Source: Nitrosarchaeum sp. (GTDB taxonomy: Archaea; Thermoproteota; Nitrososphaeria; Nitrososphaerales; Nitrosopumilaceae). From it: a stretch of DNA of 64,000 nucleotides. Each line of letters starts with the position of its first letter. The first letter of the stretch is position 1. Where the stretch lies: assembly GCF_025699065.1 (NCBI RefSeq), contig NZ_JAILWF010000003.1, positions 1 to 64,000 of the forward strand. The letters are read 5' to 3'. The notes under the pieces were generated by a model. That model was not told the DNA's origin. It was given only the letters and a program-made list of their open reading frames with translations, and ran no database searches. Shown here piece by piece: positions 1 through 6,648 of the stretch. A program made the translations under genes and the position numbers.

Positions 1-1
1 C

Positions 2-127
2 TCAAAGAAAAAGTCCAAAGCTCCATCAAAGAAGGCCTCAAAGAAAAAGTCCAAAGCTCCATCAAAGAAGGCCTCAAAGAAAAAGTCCAAAGCTCCATCA
101 AAGAAGGCCTCAAAGAAAAAGTCCAAA
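2..127 (+). repeat. 36-bp tandem repeat in a coding tail
   Basis: Three perfect 36-bp units (2-37, 38-73, 74-109) and a half unit (110-127) encode the SKKKSKAPSKKA periodicity. The units look identical at nucleotide level, including synonymous positions, so the array probably expands and contracts by slippage or unequal recombination. It may continue to the left of the window. Confidence 0.95.
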
Positions 128-139
128 TCTAGAAGATAA
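2..139 (+). CDS. C-terminal end of a lysine-rich, histone-H1-like protein (5' truncated)
   Basis: Only the last 45 codons are inside the window; the frame is open from the left edge to a TAA stop at 137-139. The peptide consists almost only of Lys, Ser, Ala and Pro, in a 12-residue unit (SKKKSKAPSKKA) repeated just over three times and ending in SKSRR. Such tails resemble the basic C-terminal domains of eukaryotic histone H1 and bacterial AlgP/Hc1-like proteins, which bind DNA without a fixed fold. A nucleoid-associated role is inferred from composition only. The N-terminal domain, which would decide the family, lies outside the window. Confidence 0.75.
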   Translation, partial: SKKKSKAPSKKASKKKSKAPSKKASKKKSKAPSKKASKKKSKSRR

Positions 140-214
140 TTTTATCTCATTTAGATAACATTCAGAAATATCGTTAGTGTTAAAGTAGGCTTTATCTTTA
201 GAATTTTAATTAAA

Positions 215-820
215 ATGAAAAAACGTGGTCCTATAATTGGGATTTCTGGTTTAGTGTTAGTGATTGTATCTCTTTTGATTATCGTATCTGTTTTTCCAAC
301 TTCTAGTTTTACTGATGGCGATTTTTATGCTCCTTCTATGTTTGAAGGAATGTTTAATCAAATATCTGAAAAAATCTCAATTCATCCTGGTGGATTAGGA
401 TATTACTCTTACAGTCCAAAATCTTATGATATTCCTTTGTTATGGGGAGTTCAAATACTCGATTACCATAATGGGGACAATCTTTCTATTTCTATTTCTA
501 ACATTTATGGAGATGATTTCGGTGTATTTCCACAAGATGGTCCAATAATTTTTGAAATGCTAGAAATTACTAAATCTGACACATTAAACTTTGAAATTCA
601 AAATCGTGGTTCTAGAATGGTTGACATTGTAGTGATGATTTCTGAAGATCCTGATAACTCTAATGGGTTATCAAATCCAAATTCTCCATTTATGAATATA
701 ATTTTACCTTTAGCAATATCTGGTATTTTATTGATTTTCGGTATTTTTATGTTAATTATAGGGATTGTTTTATACTTTATAGACTGGAAAAATATTCAAA
801 ACAATAAACGAAGTTTCTGA
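215..820 (+). CDS. Membrane-anchored protein of unknown function with two terminal TM helices
   Basis: This 201-residue protein has a hydrophobic helix at about residues 8-29 and another at about 164-190, followed by a short basic tail. The central 130 residues are polar, beta-rich looking and lack cysteines. This suggests an extracytoplasmic domain held by two membrane passes, a layout common in thaumarchaeal cell-envelope proteins. I recognise no enzyme motif. The ATG at 215 follows an AT-rich leader (TTTAGAATTTTAATTAAA) that could hold the promoter. It stands alone between the basic-tail gene and the convergent OB-fold gene, so context gives no functional hint. Confidence 0.7.
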   Translation: MKKRGPIIGISGLVLVIVSLLIIVSVFPTSSFTDGDFYAPSMFEGMFNQISEKISIHPGGLGYYSYSPKSYDIPLLWGVQILDYHNGDNLSISISNIYGDDFGVFPQDGPIIFEMLEITKSDTLNFEIQNRGSRMVDIVVMISEDPDNSNGLSNPNSPFMNIILPLAISGILLIFGIFMLIIGIVLYFIDWKNIQNNKRSF

Positions 821-885
821 ATGATTATTTTGCTTAAATCATAATTTTTGAAACTAGTTGATGAATAAAAAATCTACATTAAAAA

Positions 886-1191
886 TTACTGTGGATTGAT
901 TTCCATCTTGCCGAATTTGCCTTTTGTTAAGGAAACTTCTCCTTTGAATTCATTTGTGTATCCGTTTGTAATTACTACTGTATCTCCTACATTTACTGCT
1001 TTAATGTCATCTCCCCATAATGTTAGTTTCATGTCATCTGCACCGTCAGATATTATTGCATCGCATACATCAACAGTACCTCCTGTTTTGAGATTCACTG
1101 TTCTTGATTCTCCTTTACTTTTTACTTCAGCTTTAAGATTAATACCACTTCGCATTTTTTTTACTTCTGCTACTGATTGAAATTCTGCCAT
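886..1191 (-). CDS. Small OB-fold single-stranded nucleic-acid-binding protein (RPA/SSB-like)
   Basis: The 101-residue protein starts MAEFQSVAEVKK and has the strand pattern of a single OB fold. Its features are LKAEVKSKGESRTVNLKTGG, then a D-rich segment with MKLTLWGDD, then VGDTVVITNGYTNEFKGEVSLTKGKFGKMEI, the arrangement seen in archaeal RPA-type domains. It probably binds single-stranded DNA or RNA. I chose the ATG at 1191 over an in-frame TTG at 1215. A TTATAA box at 1216-1221 sits the usual distance for a leaderless mRNA starting at 1191, and it would overlap the longer reading. There is no zinc finger or second OB domain, so it is shorter than replicative RPA subunits. Confidence 0.8.
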   Translation of the reverse strand: MAEFQSVAEVKKMRSGINLKAEVKSKGESRTVNLKTGGTVDVCDAIISDGADDMKLTLWGDDIKAVNVGDTVVITNGYTNEFKGEVSLTKGKFGKMEINPQ

Positions 1192-1215
1192 GTGTTTTGA
1201 CTCTAGTTTGGACAA

Positions 1216-1221
1216 TTATAA
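1216..1221 (-). promoter_or_regulatory. TATA box of the OB-fold gene
   Basis: TTATAA lies about 27 bases before the ATG at 1191, the spacing expected for a leaderless archaeal transcript. It is the reason for choosing the shorter start. Confidence 0.55.
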
Positions 1222-1262
1222 GCTTTTTTAAATATTTTTGATTGATTAAAAAAGTTCAAATT

Positions 1263-1286
1263 AATCTCAAAAAATATCTTGAGATT
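1263..1286. repeat. 8-bp inverted repeat in the intergenic region
   Basis: AATCTCAA (1263-1270) and TTGAGATT (1279-1286) are perfect inverted copies separated by 8 bases, between two divergent promoters. It could be a protein-binding palindrome or a weak hairpin; nothing else supports a function. Confidence 0.4.
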
Positions 1287-1411
1287 TTCCAAACCTACTG
1301 ATTTGGTAGTATGAACAATAAAAATATGTGAAAATTATGTTGATTTTAGTATTTTATGTTCGATCTGGAATAATTTCATATTTTTGTTATAAATGACGAT
1401 TATGCCCAATT

Positions 1412-1438
1412 ATTACCATTAATTACCATTTATTACCA
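1412..1438 (+). promoter_or_regulatory. Three phased ATTACCA direct repeats upstream of the phasin-like gene
   Basis: ATTACCA occurs at 1412-1418, 1422-1428 and 1432-1438, exactly 10 bp apart, so all three face the same side of the helix. The array ends three bases before the TATA-like stretch at 1442-1451. This position suits an activator (or TFB-recruiting) site just upstream of the basal promoter. Confidence 0.7.
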
Positions 1439-1441
1439 ATA

Positions 1442-1451
1442 GTATATATAT
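1442..1451 (+). promoter_or_regulatory. TATA box of the phasin-like gene
   Basis: The alternating GTATATATAT stretch is centred about 25 bases before the ATG at 1472, consistent with a strong leaderless promoter. Confidence 0.7.
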
Positions 1452-1471
1452 CCCAATATGAAATCAATGTC

Positions 1472-1900
1472 ATGAATACACAAAACCCACAATCAAATCA
1501 GTCGGGCAATGCATATTCATTGTACAAGCAAAATGTTCAAAAATACTTTGAAAACGTTACAAAAAATGTACCACAGTATTTTCAATCAATGACCCATTTG
1601 CAAGAAGAATGTGTCAAAGCTTGCGAAAAAACAATCGATGCTTCACTCTCAATGCAGCAAGAATTTGCAAAAAAGAATGGTCTTTCAACTGAAATTCCAG
1701 ATGCAATGAAAACTACATTTGTAGATATTAACAAGCAAGTTGTTCAAGCAAATACTGTCCAAAATCAAATTGTAAAAACCACAATTGATGCAACAGTACA
1801 AAATATCAAAACATTCAATGATAACGTAAGCGCTTTTGCTGACTTGAATAGAAACATTGTCCAATCTTGGATAACTCCATTCACACAAGTAAAAAACTAG
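1472..1900 (+). CDS. Phasin-like helical protein
   Basis: This 142-residue protein is predicted nearly all alpha-helical. It is rich in Gln, Asn and Lys and has amphipathic stretches (YKQNVQKYFENVTKNVPQYFQ and a long second helix from about residue 75 to 130). The composition, length and the FADLNRNIVQSW-type helix resemble phasins, the small proteins coating polyhydroxyalkanoate granules. Some related archaea carry PHA synthase genes, but none is in this window, so the granule role is inference. The promoter is unusually elaborate, with three phased ATTACCA repeats and a TATATATA box, so the gene is probably strongly expressed or regulated. A generic coiled-coil protein is the alternative. 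Confidence 0.65.
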   Translation: MNTQNPQSNQSGNAYSLYKQNVQKYFENVTKNVPQYFQSMTHLQEECVKACEKTIDASLSMQQEFAKKNGLSTEIPDAMKTTFVDINKQVVQANTVQNQIVKTTIDATVQNIKTFNDNVSAFADLNRNIVQSWITPFTQVKN

Positions 1901-1910
1901 TGTGAGTGAT

Positions 1911-1929
1911 TTTTCTTTTTTATTTTTTA
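1911..1929 (+). terminator. T-rich terminator after the phasin-like gene
   Basis: A near-continuous run of T (TTTTCTTTTTTATTTTTT) starts about ten bases after the stop codon, the usual form of archaeal intrinsic termination signals. Confidence 0.5.
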
Positions 1930-1955
1930 CATCTTATTTTATGATCTTTTACCCT

Positions 1956-1972
1956 GGTAATCACTAATTACC
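1956..1972. repeat. Inverted GGTAAT/ATTACC repeat downstream of the phasin-like gene
   Basis: GGTAAT (1956-1961) and ATTACC (1967-1972) form a 6-bp palindrome with a 5-base spacer. The half-site is the ATTACC core repeated upstream of the same gene, so the same factor might bind both ends of the gene. Confidence 0.45.
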
Positions 1973-2158
1973 GAGTGAGATTTTTGGTTTATCCTATTTT
2001 ATTTTTTCACAAAACGTGTTATCTTTATTTTTTAGACTATTTTTGTAATGTTTCCTACTTGGAAAATATATTCTAAAAAACTCTTGACATTTTACGATCT
2101 TTTATCAAATTTTAATCCAATAGCAATCGAAAAATATCGGTCATTATTGAGTCTCATT

Positions 2159-2260
2159 GCAGAGGTATCGAAGCCCGGTCAACCGAGAAGGACTCAAGAT
2201 CCTCAAAAATAGGAAATCCTTTCTCTCAGGAGTTCGTGGGTTCAAATCCCACCCTCTGCA
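2159..2260 (+). tRNA. tRNA-Leu (anticodon CAA) with a 17-nt intron
   Basis: The acceptor stem pairs GCAGAGG (2159-2165) with CCTCTGC (2253-2259), followed by A73. The T arm is GTGGG-TTCAAAT-CCCAC. The anticodon loop CTCAAGA carries CAA at 2195-2197. Without an intron the anticodon stem pairs only four bases. Removing 2199-2215 gives a five-pair stem (AAGGA/TCCTT) and a type II variable arm (CTC/GAG). The intron forms its own TCCT/AGGA helix, so a bulge-helix-bulge at the canonical 37/38 site is plausible. The mature length is 85 nt. CCA is not encoded. Confidence 0.93.
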
Positions 2261-2305
2261 CTATCCTCTTAAAATTCTGAAAATATTCGATGTTTTTTGA
2301 AAAAT

Positions 2306-2428
2306 TTAGGCTACGATTTGTTTTACTTTGGTAATGGAATGTTTTGAAATTTTCTTGTGCATCATTGCAATATTTTCATCTTTGAATGTAAGATTGCATC
2401 TAAAACATTTCCATCTTCCTTCTGCCAT
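2306..2428 (-). CDS. 40-residue C2H2-type zinc-finger protein
   Basis: A short ORF of 40 codons begins MAEGRWKCFRCNLTF and contains one C-x2-C pair followed by two histidines near residues 24 and 30, spaced like a C2H2 finger with a short basic tail. A TTATAA sequence sits about 22 bases before the ATG, fitting a leaderless mRNA. Single-finger proteins of this size are frequent in thaumarchaeal genomes. Nucleic-acid binding is likely but no target can be read from the sequence. A longer unrelated frame over the same DNA on this strand lacks any such motif and is ignored. Confidence 0.7.
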   Translation of the reverse strand: MAEGRWKCFRCNLTFKDENIAMMHKKISKHSITKVKQIVA

Positions 2429-2615
2429 GTGTTGTATATACGTAATTTGCTTATAAGTATATTGAACGATTTATGCAATTTCTTCCAATTTCTGATCATT
2501 GATCTGTTTTTTTTGTAATTTTTTGTCTTTTTACGATCATTTTGATGTATTTTCATGCTTAAAGTTCAATCCAAGGGTTTAGAAATAAAAAAATCCTGAT
2601 TATATCGAAGATAAG

Positions 2616-3233
2616 TTGGATATTTTAGAAATTATTACCGAGTTTTCTTATTTTGGAATTTTTCTTATTCTCATTGGAGTAAACGCTTCTCCAATACTAG
2701 TACCGCCGACATGGATTATTCTATCATCATTTTATGCATTAGATCCAAGTTTGAATTTGATAACACTTTCAATAATTGGAGCGACTGGAGCAACAATTGG
2801 AAGATTCATTTTAAAAAACATAAGCAGTTATTTTAGAAAATTTGTGGGTTCTGAACAACAATCCAATCTTGATATAATTGGTGATTTTCTTAATAGAAAA
2901 AAACATGGATACTTGATTGCATCTTTTCTATTTGGAGCTACCCCACTTCCCAGTAATATGTTATTTATTACATATGGTTTGATGAGGGCAAAAAGTTTTG
3001 GACTATATGTTGGATTTTGGTTTGGAAGAGCTTTATCTTATTATGTGATGTTGTCTATCAGTAATATTGTTTTAACCCCACTTCTTGAAATTTTTGAAGA
3101 ACGCTATGTTGGAATTTTATTATTAGATGGAATAAGTATTGGAAGTGTTATATTTTTCATGTCCATTAATTGGGCTCATTTAATTACATATAAAAAATTA
3201 AAATTTGTAAGGCCTAGATTGTGGAGATTTTAA
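2616..3233 (+). CDS. VTT/DedA-like integral membrane protein
   Basis: The 205-residue protein has about five hydrophobic segments. Its pattern is the DedA/SNARE-associated (VTT) type: a re-entrant-looking N-terminal region with paired prolines (SPILVPPTW), a glycine-rich GATGATIGRF segment, and a second half with FLFGATPLPSNMLFITYG. These regions resemble the two membrane-dipping hairpins of DedA proteins, which act in lipid scrambling or membrane homeostasis in other organisms. The frame begins at TTG; no ATG gives a better start. One base separates its TAA from the ATG of the HD-domain gene, so the two are probably co-transcribed. Confidence 0.65.
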   Translation: MDILEIITEFSYFGIFLILIGVNASPILVPPTWIILSSFYALDPSLNLITLSIIGATGATIGRFILKNISSYFRKFVGSEQQSNLDIIGDFLNRKKHGYLIASFLFGATPLPSNMLFITYGLMRAKSFGLYVGFWFGRALSYYVMLSISNIVLTPLLEIFEERYVGILLLDGISIGSVIFFMSINWAHLITYKKLKFVRPRLWRF

Positions 3234-3234
3234 T

Positions 3235-3858
3235 ATGAATGTTGTAACTTTGTTAAAAAAGAAAGTACGGGGGTTAATGGATAATGATTCTGCACACGAC
3301 TTTGCTCATATAATGCGTGTGTATAAAAATGCTCAAATGATCTGTAAAAAAGAACGAGTAAACAAAAAACTTGTTCTCTGCGCAGTTTTGCTTCATGATA
3401 TTGTTTCATATCCAAAGTCTGATAAACGTTCAAAGCTTTCTTCAATACAAAGTGCTGAAAAATCAAAAAAAATTTTAAAAAAATTTAATTTTACTAATGA
3501 AGAAATTCAAATAATTTCTGATGCCATACGTGATCATAGTTTCTCTCAAAATAAAGTTCCTTCAACTATGGTTGGTAAAATTCTTCAGGATGCTGATAGA
3601 TTGGATGCCATTGGTGCGATAGGAATTGCTCGAGTTTTTGCAGTCGGTGGTTTTGAAAAAAGACCATTCTATAATGTAAAAGATCCATTTTGTAAAAATA
3701 GACTTCCAGACGATAAAATTTGGACCCTGGACCATTTTTATCAAAAACTACTCAAATTGGAATCCCTCATGAATACAAAATCTGGTAAAATTGAGGCCAA
3801 AAAAAGAACCAAAATTTTGACTAATTTTTTGAATCAACTAAAAAATGAAATTCAATAG
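3235..3858 (+). CDS. HD-domain phosphohydrolase
   Basis: This 207-residue protein has the metal-binding signatures of the HD superfamily: H21-D-x-x-H25 (AHDFAH), the HD pair at about 54-55 (LLHDIV), a histidine in IRDHSFS near residue 100, and the distal aspartate in DADRLDAIGAIG near 118-123. The size and the DADRLDA motif match the YedJ-like branch, small phosphohydrolases acting on nucleotides or related phosphates. The substrate cannot be predicted. It begins one base after the stop of the membrane-protein gene, so translation is probably coupled. Confidence 0.85.
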   Translation: MNVVTLLKKKVRGLMDNDSAHDFAHIMRVYKNAQMICKKERVNKKLVLCAVLLHDIVSYPKSDKRSKLSSIQSAEKSKKILKKFNFTNEEIQIISDAIRDHSFSQNKVPSTMVGKILQDADRLDAIGAIGIARVFAVGGFEKRPFYNVKDPFCKNRLPDDKIWTLDHFYQKLLKLESLMNTKSGKIEAKKRTKILTNFLNQLKNEIQ

Positions 3859-3863
3859 TTAAT

Positions 3864-4046
3864 TCAATTTTTCTTGCCTCTGGCTCTAGTTCTCAAAACC
3901 GCTTTACAACAAATACATCGAGTATCGTCAAGTGACAAAAATATGCCACAAAAAGTACATCTTTTTTGTCCAATTTCATATCTGATCTTATTTGGAACTG
4001 GCTCTGCTTTATGCATCTGACAAATTCCTCTACATGTTCTACCCAT
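3864..4046 (-). CDS. 60-residue double zinc-ribbon protein
   Basis: The protein carries three cysteine clusters: CRGIC at residues 5-9, CTFC at about 30-33 and CICC at about 44-47, plus a basic C-terminus (RTRARGKKN). This pattern suggests at least one zinc ribbon and nucleic-acid contact. No named family is recognised. It is convergent with the HD gene, 5 bases from its stop. About 90 bases upstream of its ATG lies one copy of the TTAGCACTAG motif that marks the adjacent B12-photoreceptor-like island, so it may be part of that regulon. Confidence 0.72.
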   Translation of the reverse strand: MGRTCRGICQMHKAEPVPNKIRYEIGQKRCTFCGIFLSLDDTRCICCKAVLRTRARGKKN

Positions 4047-4136
4047 TAAATTTCACCATAATGATTCGTAATTGGTTCTTTTTTCGCATATTTCATTTAC
4101 GTGTTATATTGATATAAACTGAAATTGAATATGAGA

Positions 4137-4146
4137 CTAGTGCTAA
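4137..4146 (-). promoter_or_regulatory. TTAGCACTAG motif, copy 1
   Basis: A perfect copy (read CTAGTGCTAA on the plus strand). It lies between the 3' end of the B12-binding protein gene and the 5' side of the zinc-ribbon gene, about 90 bp from the latter's start. Confidence 0.6.
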
Positions 4147-4164
4147 TTTTTAATTATGTTGTTT

Positions 4165-5007
4165 TTATGTCGTTCTGATAATTTTTGGAATTTCATCTAA
4201 ATTTACATCCTGAATAACTTTGGCATTAAATTTATGAGTTTTTTCAGATTGAAATGCAAATCCACCTACTAATATTGGAATATTGTATTGATCTTTTATT
4301 TTCTTGACTAATCTTTGACCTGCTGGTATATTGTCTTCCAAAGTTATTGAAAGCAATACTATGTCTGGTTTGTTATATTCAATAAAACTAAGTATTGATT
4401 CTGTAGGTATTGCTGTTCCTATGTTGTATACTTTAAATCCTTTTATTGAAAGATATGTCTCTAACACATCACATCCTAAATGATGCTCTTCTCCAAGTGG
4501 AACACATACTAGGATTTTCTTTTTGTTTGCACTACCTGACACTTTATCCATTATGATTTTAACTAGTGTTTGGGCAACATTACTTGCAACATGTTCTGTT
4601 GCTATGCTGATTGTATTGTCTGCCCAGTCTTCTCCTATTTTATACATCACTGGCCTTAAAATCTTATCAAAAAAATCAACTGGTTCGAAAATTTTTATAT
4701 ATTCTTCATAAATTTTTACAGATGATTGGATATCACCATCAGTTAATTTTTTGTAAAGTGATTGCTTTAATTTTTTTGTTGATTCCTCTCTTTTTGTTAT
4801 GTCTTTTGGATTATGTGATGCCAAAATTGCTAATATTTTTGGATCATTTCTATAGTCTAGTGGTATGTCATCTTTAACCACTTCAGATGCTTTTCCTAAA
4901 TATTTTACAATTTCTTGTTTTGATGTATTTTTTTTAGAATTCCAGACACTTTTTACTAAGTATAGATAATTATCTGATTTTACTTTTTTAGCTCTAATGT
5001 ATACCAT
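4165..5007 (-). CDS. CarH/LitR-like adenosylcobalamin-binding regulator with a non-MerR N-terminus
   Basis: The 280-residue protein has three parts. Residues 1-45 form a basic beta-hairpin-like unit (VYIRAKKVKS...YLYLVKSVW...IVKYLGK) that resembles the N-termini of some transposases and is not a MerR helix-turn-helix. Residues 75-155 match the helical B12-binding-2 domain, and 163-278 match the Rossmann B12-binding domain. W128 followed nine residues later by E138-H139 is the Wx9EH signature of CarH, and E173-x-H175-x-x-G178 is the ExHxxG motif whose His is the cobalt ligand. Both are hallmarks of bacterial coenzyme-B12 photoreceptors. The residue after Trp is Ala, not the His that caps cobalt in illuminated Thermus CarH. 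Two TTAGCACTAG-like sites precede and overlap its TATA region (ATTAATTAAATAG), suggesting autoregulation. B12-dependent light sensing is inference; a light-independent B12 sensor is the alternative. Confidence 0.85.
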   Translation of the reverse strand: MVYIRAKKVKSDNYLYLVKSVWNSKKNTSKQEIVKYLGKASEVVKDDIPLDYRNDPKILAILASHNPKDITKREESTKKLKQSLYKKLTDGDIQSSVKIYEEYIKIFEPVDFFDKILRPVMYKIGEDWADNTISIATEHVASNVAQTLVKIIMDKVSGSANKKKILVCVPLGEEHHLGCDVLETYLSIKGFKVYNIGTAIPTESILSFIEYNKPDIVLLSITLEDNIPAGQRLVKKIKDQYNIPILVGGFAFQSEKTHKFNAKVIQDVNLDEIPKIIRTT

Positions 5008-5036
5008 GTTGAAATTTGATGCTACAAACTATTTAA

Positions 5037-5065
5037 TTAATGCTAACCTTGATATCTAGTGCTAA
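5037..5065 (-). promoter_or_regulatory. Paired TTAGCACTAG-like sites in the promoter of the B12-binding regulator
   Basis: On the minus strand TTAGCACTAG (5065-5056) and a degenerate TTAGCATTAA (5046-5037) are in direct orientation with starts 19 bp apart. The second overlaps the likely TATA element at about 5031-5041, roughly 28 bp before the ATG at 5007. A factor bound there would block the promoter, as expected for autorepression. Confidence 0.65.
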
Positions 5066-5128
5066 ATTTTTTATACTTCTGATCAATTTAGCCTTGTTTT
5101 GAAACATATTTTCAATTTTTCTTAGTAT

Positions 5129-5157
5129 TTGGCACTAGTACTATACTGTAGCACTAG
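5129..5157 (+). promoter_or_regulatory. Paired TTAGCACTAG-like sites upstream of the SDR gene
   Basis: TTGGCACTAG (5129-5138) and GTAGCACTAG (5148-5157) are direct repeats with starts 19 bp apart. The second runs straight into TTTAAATAATTAA, a likely TATA region. The gene starts about 100 bp further on, leaving a leader of perhaps 70 nt, unusually long for this genome. Confidence 0.65.
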
Positions 5158-5261
5158 TTTAAATAATTAACTTGATTAAGCGTTTGTATGTATGTTTTCT
5201 ATGGTTTGCAGTTTTCTTGTTTGAAAATGGATGCATCACGTAAAACCAAATTAAATAAATT

Positions 5262-6641
5262 ATGACTCAAAAAATAGATAATCATACATCTCCTGAACTT
5301 CGTCCTTATTCCATATTGGTTACGGGGGCTGCAGGATTTATTGGTTCTAGGTTAATTTCAACATTATCTTATTCTGGTTTTACTGTTAAGGGGATGAGTA
5401 GAAGAAAGCTTTCTAATACACATAATGTAAAATATGTTCAAGCTGATGTTTTTGATGTTGAACAATTAGAAAAAGCAATGACTGGAATTGACATTGTGTA
5501 TTATCTTCTCCATTCAATGGAAGGAGATAAGGATCACTGGAGAGAATTTGCAGCTAGAGAAAGAATTCAAGCTCAAAATTTTCTCAAAACAGCTACCAAA
5601 GCTAATGTAAAAAGAATAATCTATCTTGGTGGGTTAGTAAATGATAGCTTGGAATTATCTCCTCACATGCAGAGCAGAAAAGAAGTTGGTGAAATCCTCG
5701 CCTCTGGTGTTATTCCTGTTACTCAATTAAGAGCATCTCTGATTATTGGTGCTCAAGGAGGTTCATATGCAATGCTCAGATATCTTGTAGAAAGACTACG
5801 AATAATGGTTACCCCATCATGGGTGAAATCACTTGCACAACCAATTGCAGTTGATGATGTTATAAAATATCTTATAGGCTGCATGAATCATCCTGAAACA
5901 AGTGGTAAAATCTATGAAATTGGGGGTCCAGATAAAATGACCTATGAAGAATTGATGCGTGTATACTCTGCTTATCTAAATAAAAATCTCTTTGTAATCC
6001 AAATTCCATTTTTAACAACTAGGCTTTCATCTTATTGGGTGGATCTAATTACCCCTGTGAAGGCTTCACTAGCACGACCTTTAATTGATAGTTTAGTTCA
6101 TGATACTGTCGTAAATGATGATTCTATTACTAAAATTATTCCAATTCGATTAAAATCAGTTAGAGAATCAATTGATATTGCAACAAAAGAGATGAGAGAA
6201 AATCCTCCCAAAATAAATTCAAGAGAAGAAAAAACTGGTTTTCAAATAAATCAAAAACTCTTACTTGGCTCTTTAATTGCGATGGCAATAATTGGAACTA
6301 CATATTATTGGCTTGATGATAGGCCTGAAGTTTATGCGCCTATTTGGTTTTTAGCTGGAATTATTTGGTATGTCGGAATTGCATCTGCCATTATTTTTGT
6401 TAATAGTAAAACCAGATTGGGATTTATGATTAGTGGTATTTTGTCTTGGATGACTCTGATTTTTTGGTCACTTGATAACTTCAATCTTATTTTTAATACT
6501 TCCATATTGGTCGCATCTCCAAATGAAATGTTTACTTTAAGGAATTTTATAGGAATTCCTGTTGTATCGATTGCCATAATTGCATCCCATAACACTTTTC
6601 ACAAGGTAATTGATTATCAAAATAAAGGAAAACCAGTTTAG
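5262..6641 (+). CDS. Atypical SDR (NAD-dependent epimerase-like) with C-terminal membrane domain
   Basis: The N-terminal 300 residues are an extended SDR. The nucleotide-binding loop is TGAAGFIGSRL (about residues 21-31), followed by YYLLHSM, a YLGGLV segment, SRKEVGEIL, TQLRASLIIG and IGGPDKMTYEELM. This pattern matches a bacterial NAD(P)-binding subfamily often found near photolyase and LitR genes. From about residue 330 four hydrophobic helices form a membrane domain absent from the basic SDR fold. The active-site Tyr-x3-Lys is replaced by YLGGL..., as in atypical SDRs, so catalysis is uncertain. It is divergent from the B12-binding regulator and carries a motif pair in its promoter. Confidence 0.8.
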   Translation: MTQKIDNHTSPELRPYSILVTGAAGFIGSRLISTLSYSGFTVKGMSRRKLSNTHNVKYVQADVFDVEQLEKAMTGIDIVYYLLHSMEGDKDHWREFAARERIQAQNFLKTATKANVKRIIYLGGLVNDSLELSPHMQSRKEVGEILASGVIPVTQLRASLIIGAQGGSYAMLRYLVERLRIMVTPSWVKSLAQPIAVDDVIKYLIGCMNHPETSGKIYEIGGPDKMTYEELMRVYSAYLNKNLFVIQIPFLTTRLSSYWVDLITPVKASLARPLIDSLVHDTVVNDDSITKIIPIRLKSVRESIDIATKEMRENPPKINSREEKTGFQINQKLLLGSLIAMAIIGTTYYWLDDRPEVYAPIWFLAGIIWYVGIASAIIFVNSKTRLGFMISGILSWMTLIFWSLDNFNLIFNTSILVASPNEMFTLRNFIGIPVVSIAIIASHNTFHKVIDYQNKGKPV

Positions 6642-6648
6642 ATTTTAA

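Noticed and set aside
2-139. Treating the 36-bp repeats as a non-coding satellite
   Set aside because: The unit is a multiple of three with an open frame ending in a stop codon and sensible Lys-rich composition.
1411-1440. CRISPR-like array at the ATTACCA repeats
   Set aside because: Units are 7 bp with 3-bp spacers; far too short for CRISPR and no cas genes are seen in the window.
2362-2556. 64-codon minus-strand ORF starting MKIHQNDRKKTKNYKK
   Set aside because: Low-complexity basic translation without motif, overlapping the better-supported 40-residue zinc-finger gene, which has the right promoter spacing.
4165-5007. Corrinoid protein of a methyltransferase system
   Set aside because: No methyltransferase gene is nearby, the motif is ExHxxG rather than DxHxxG, and the Wx9EH signature is that of CarH-type sensors.
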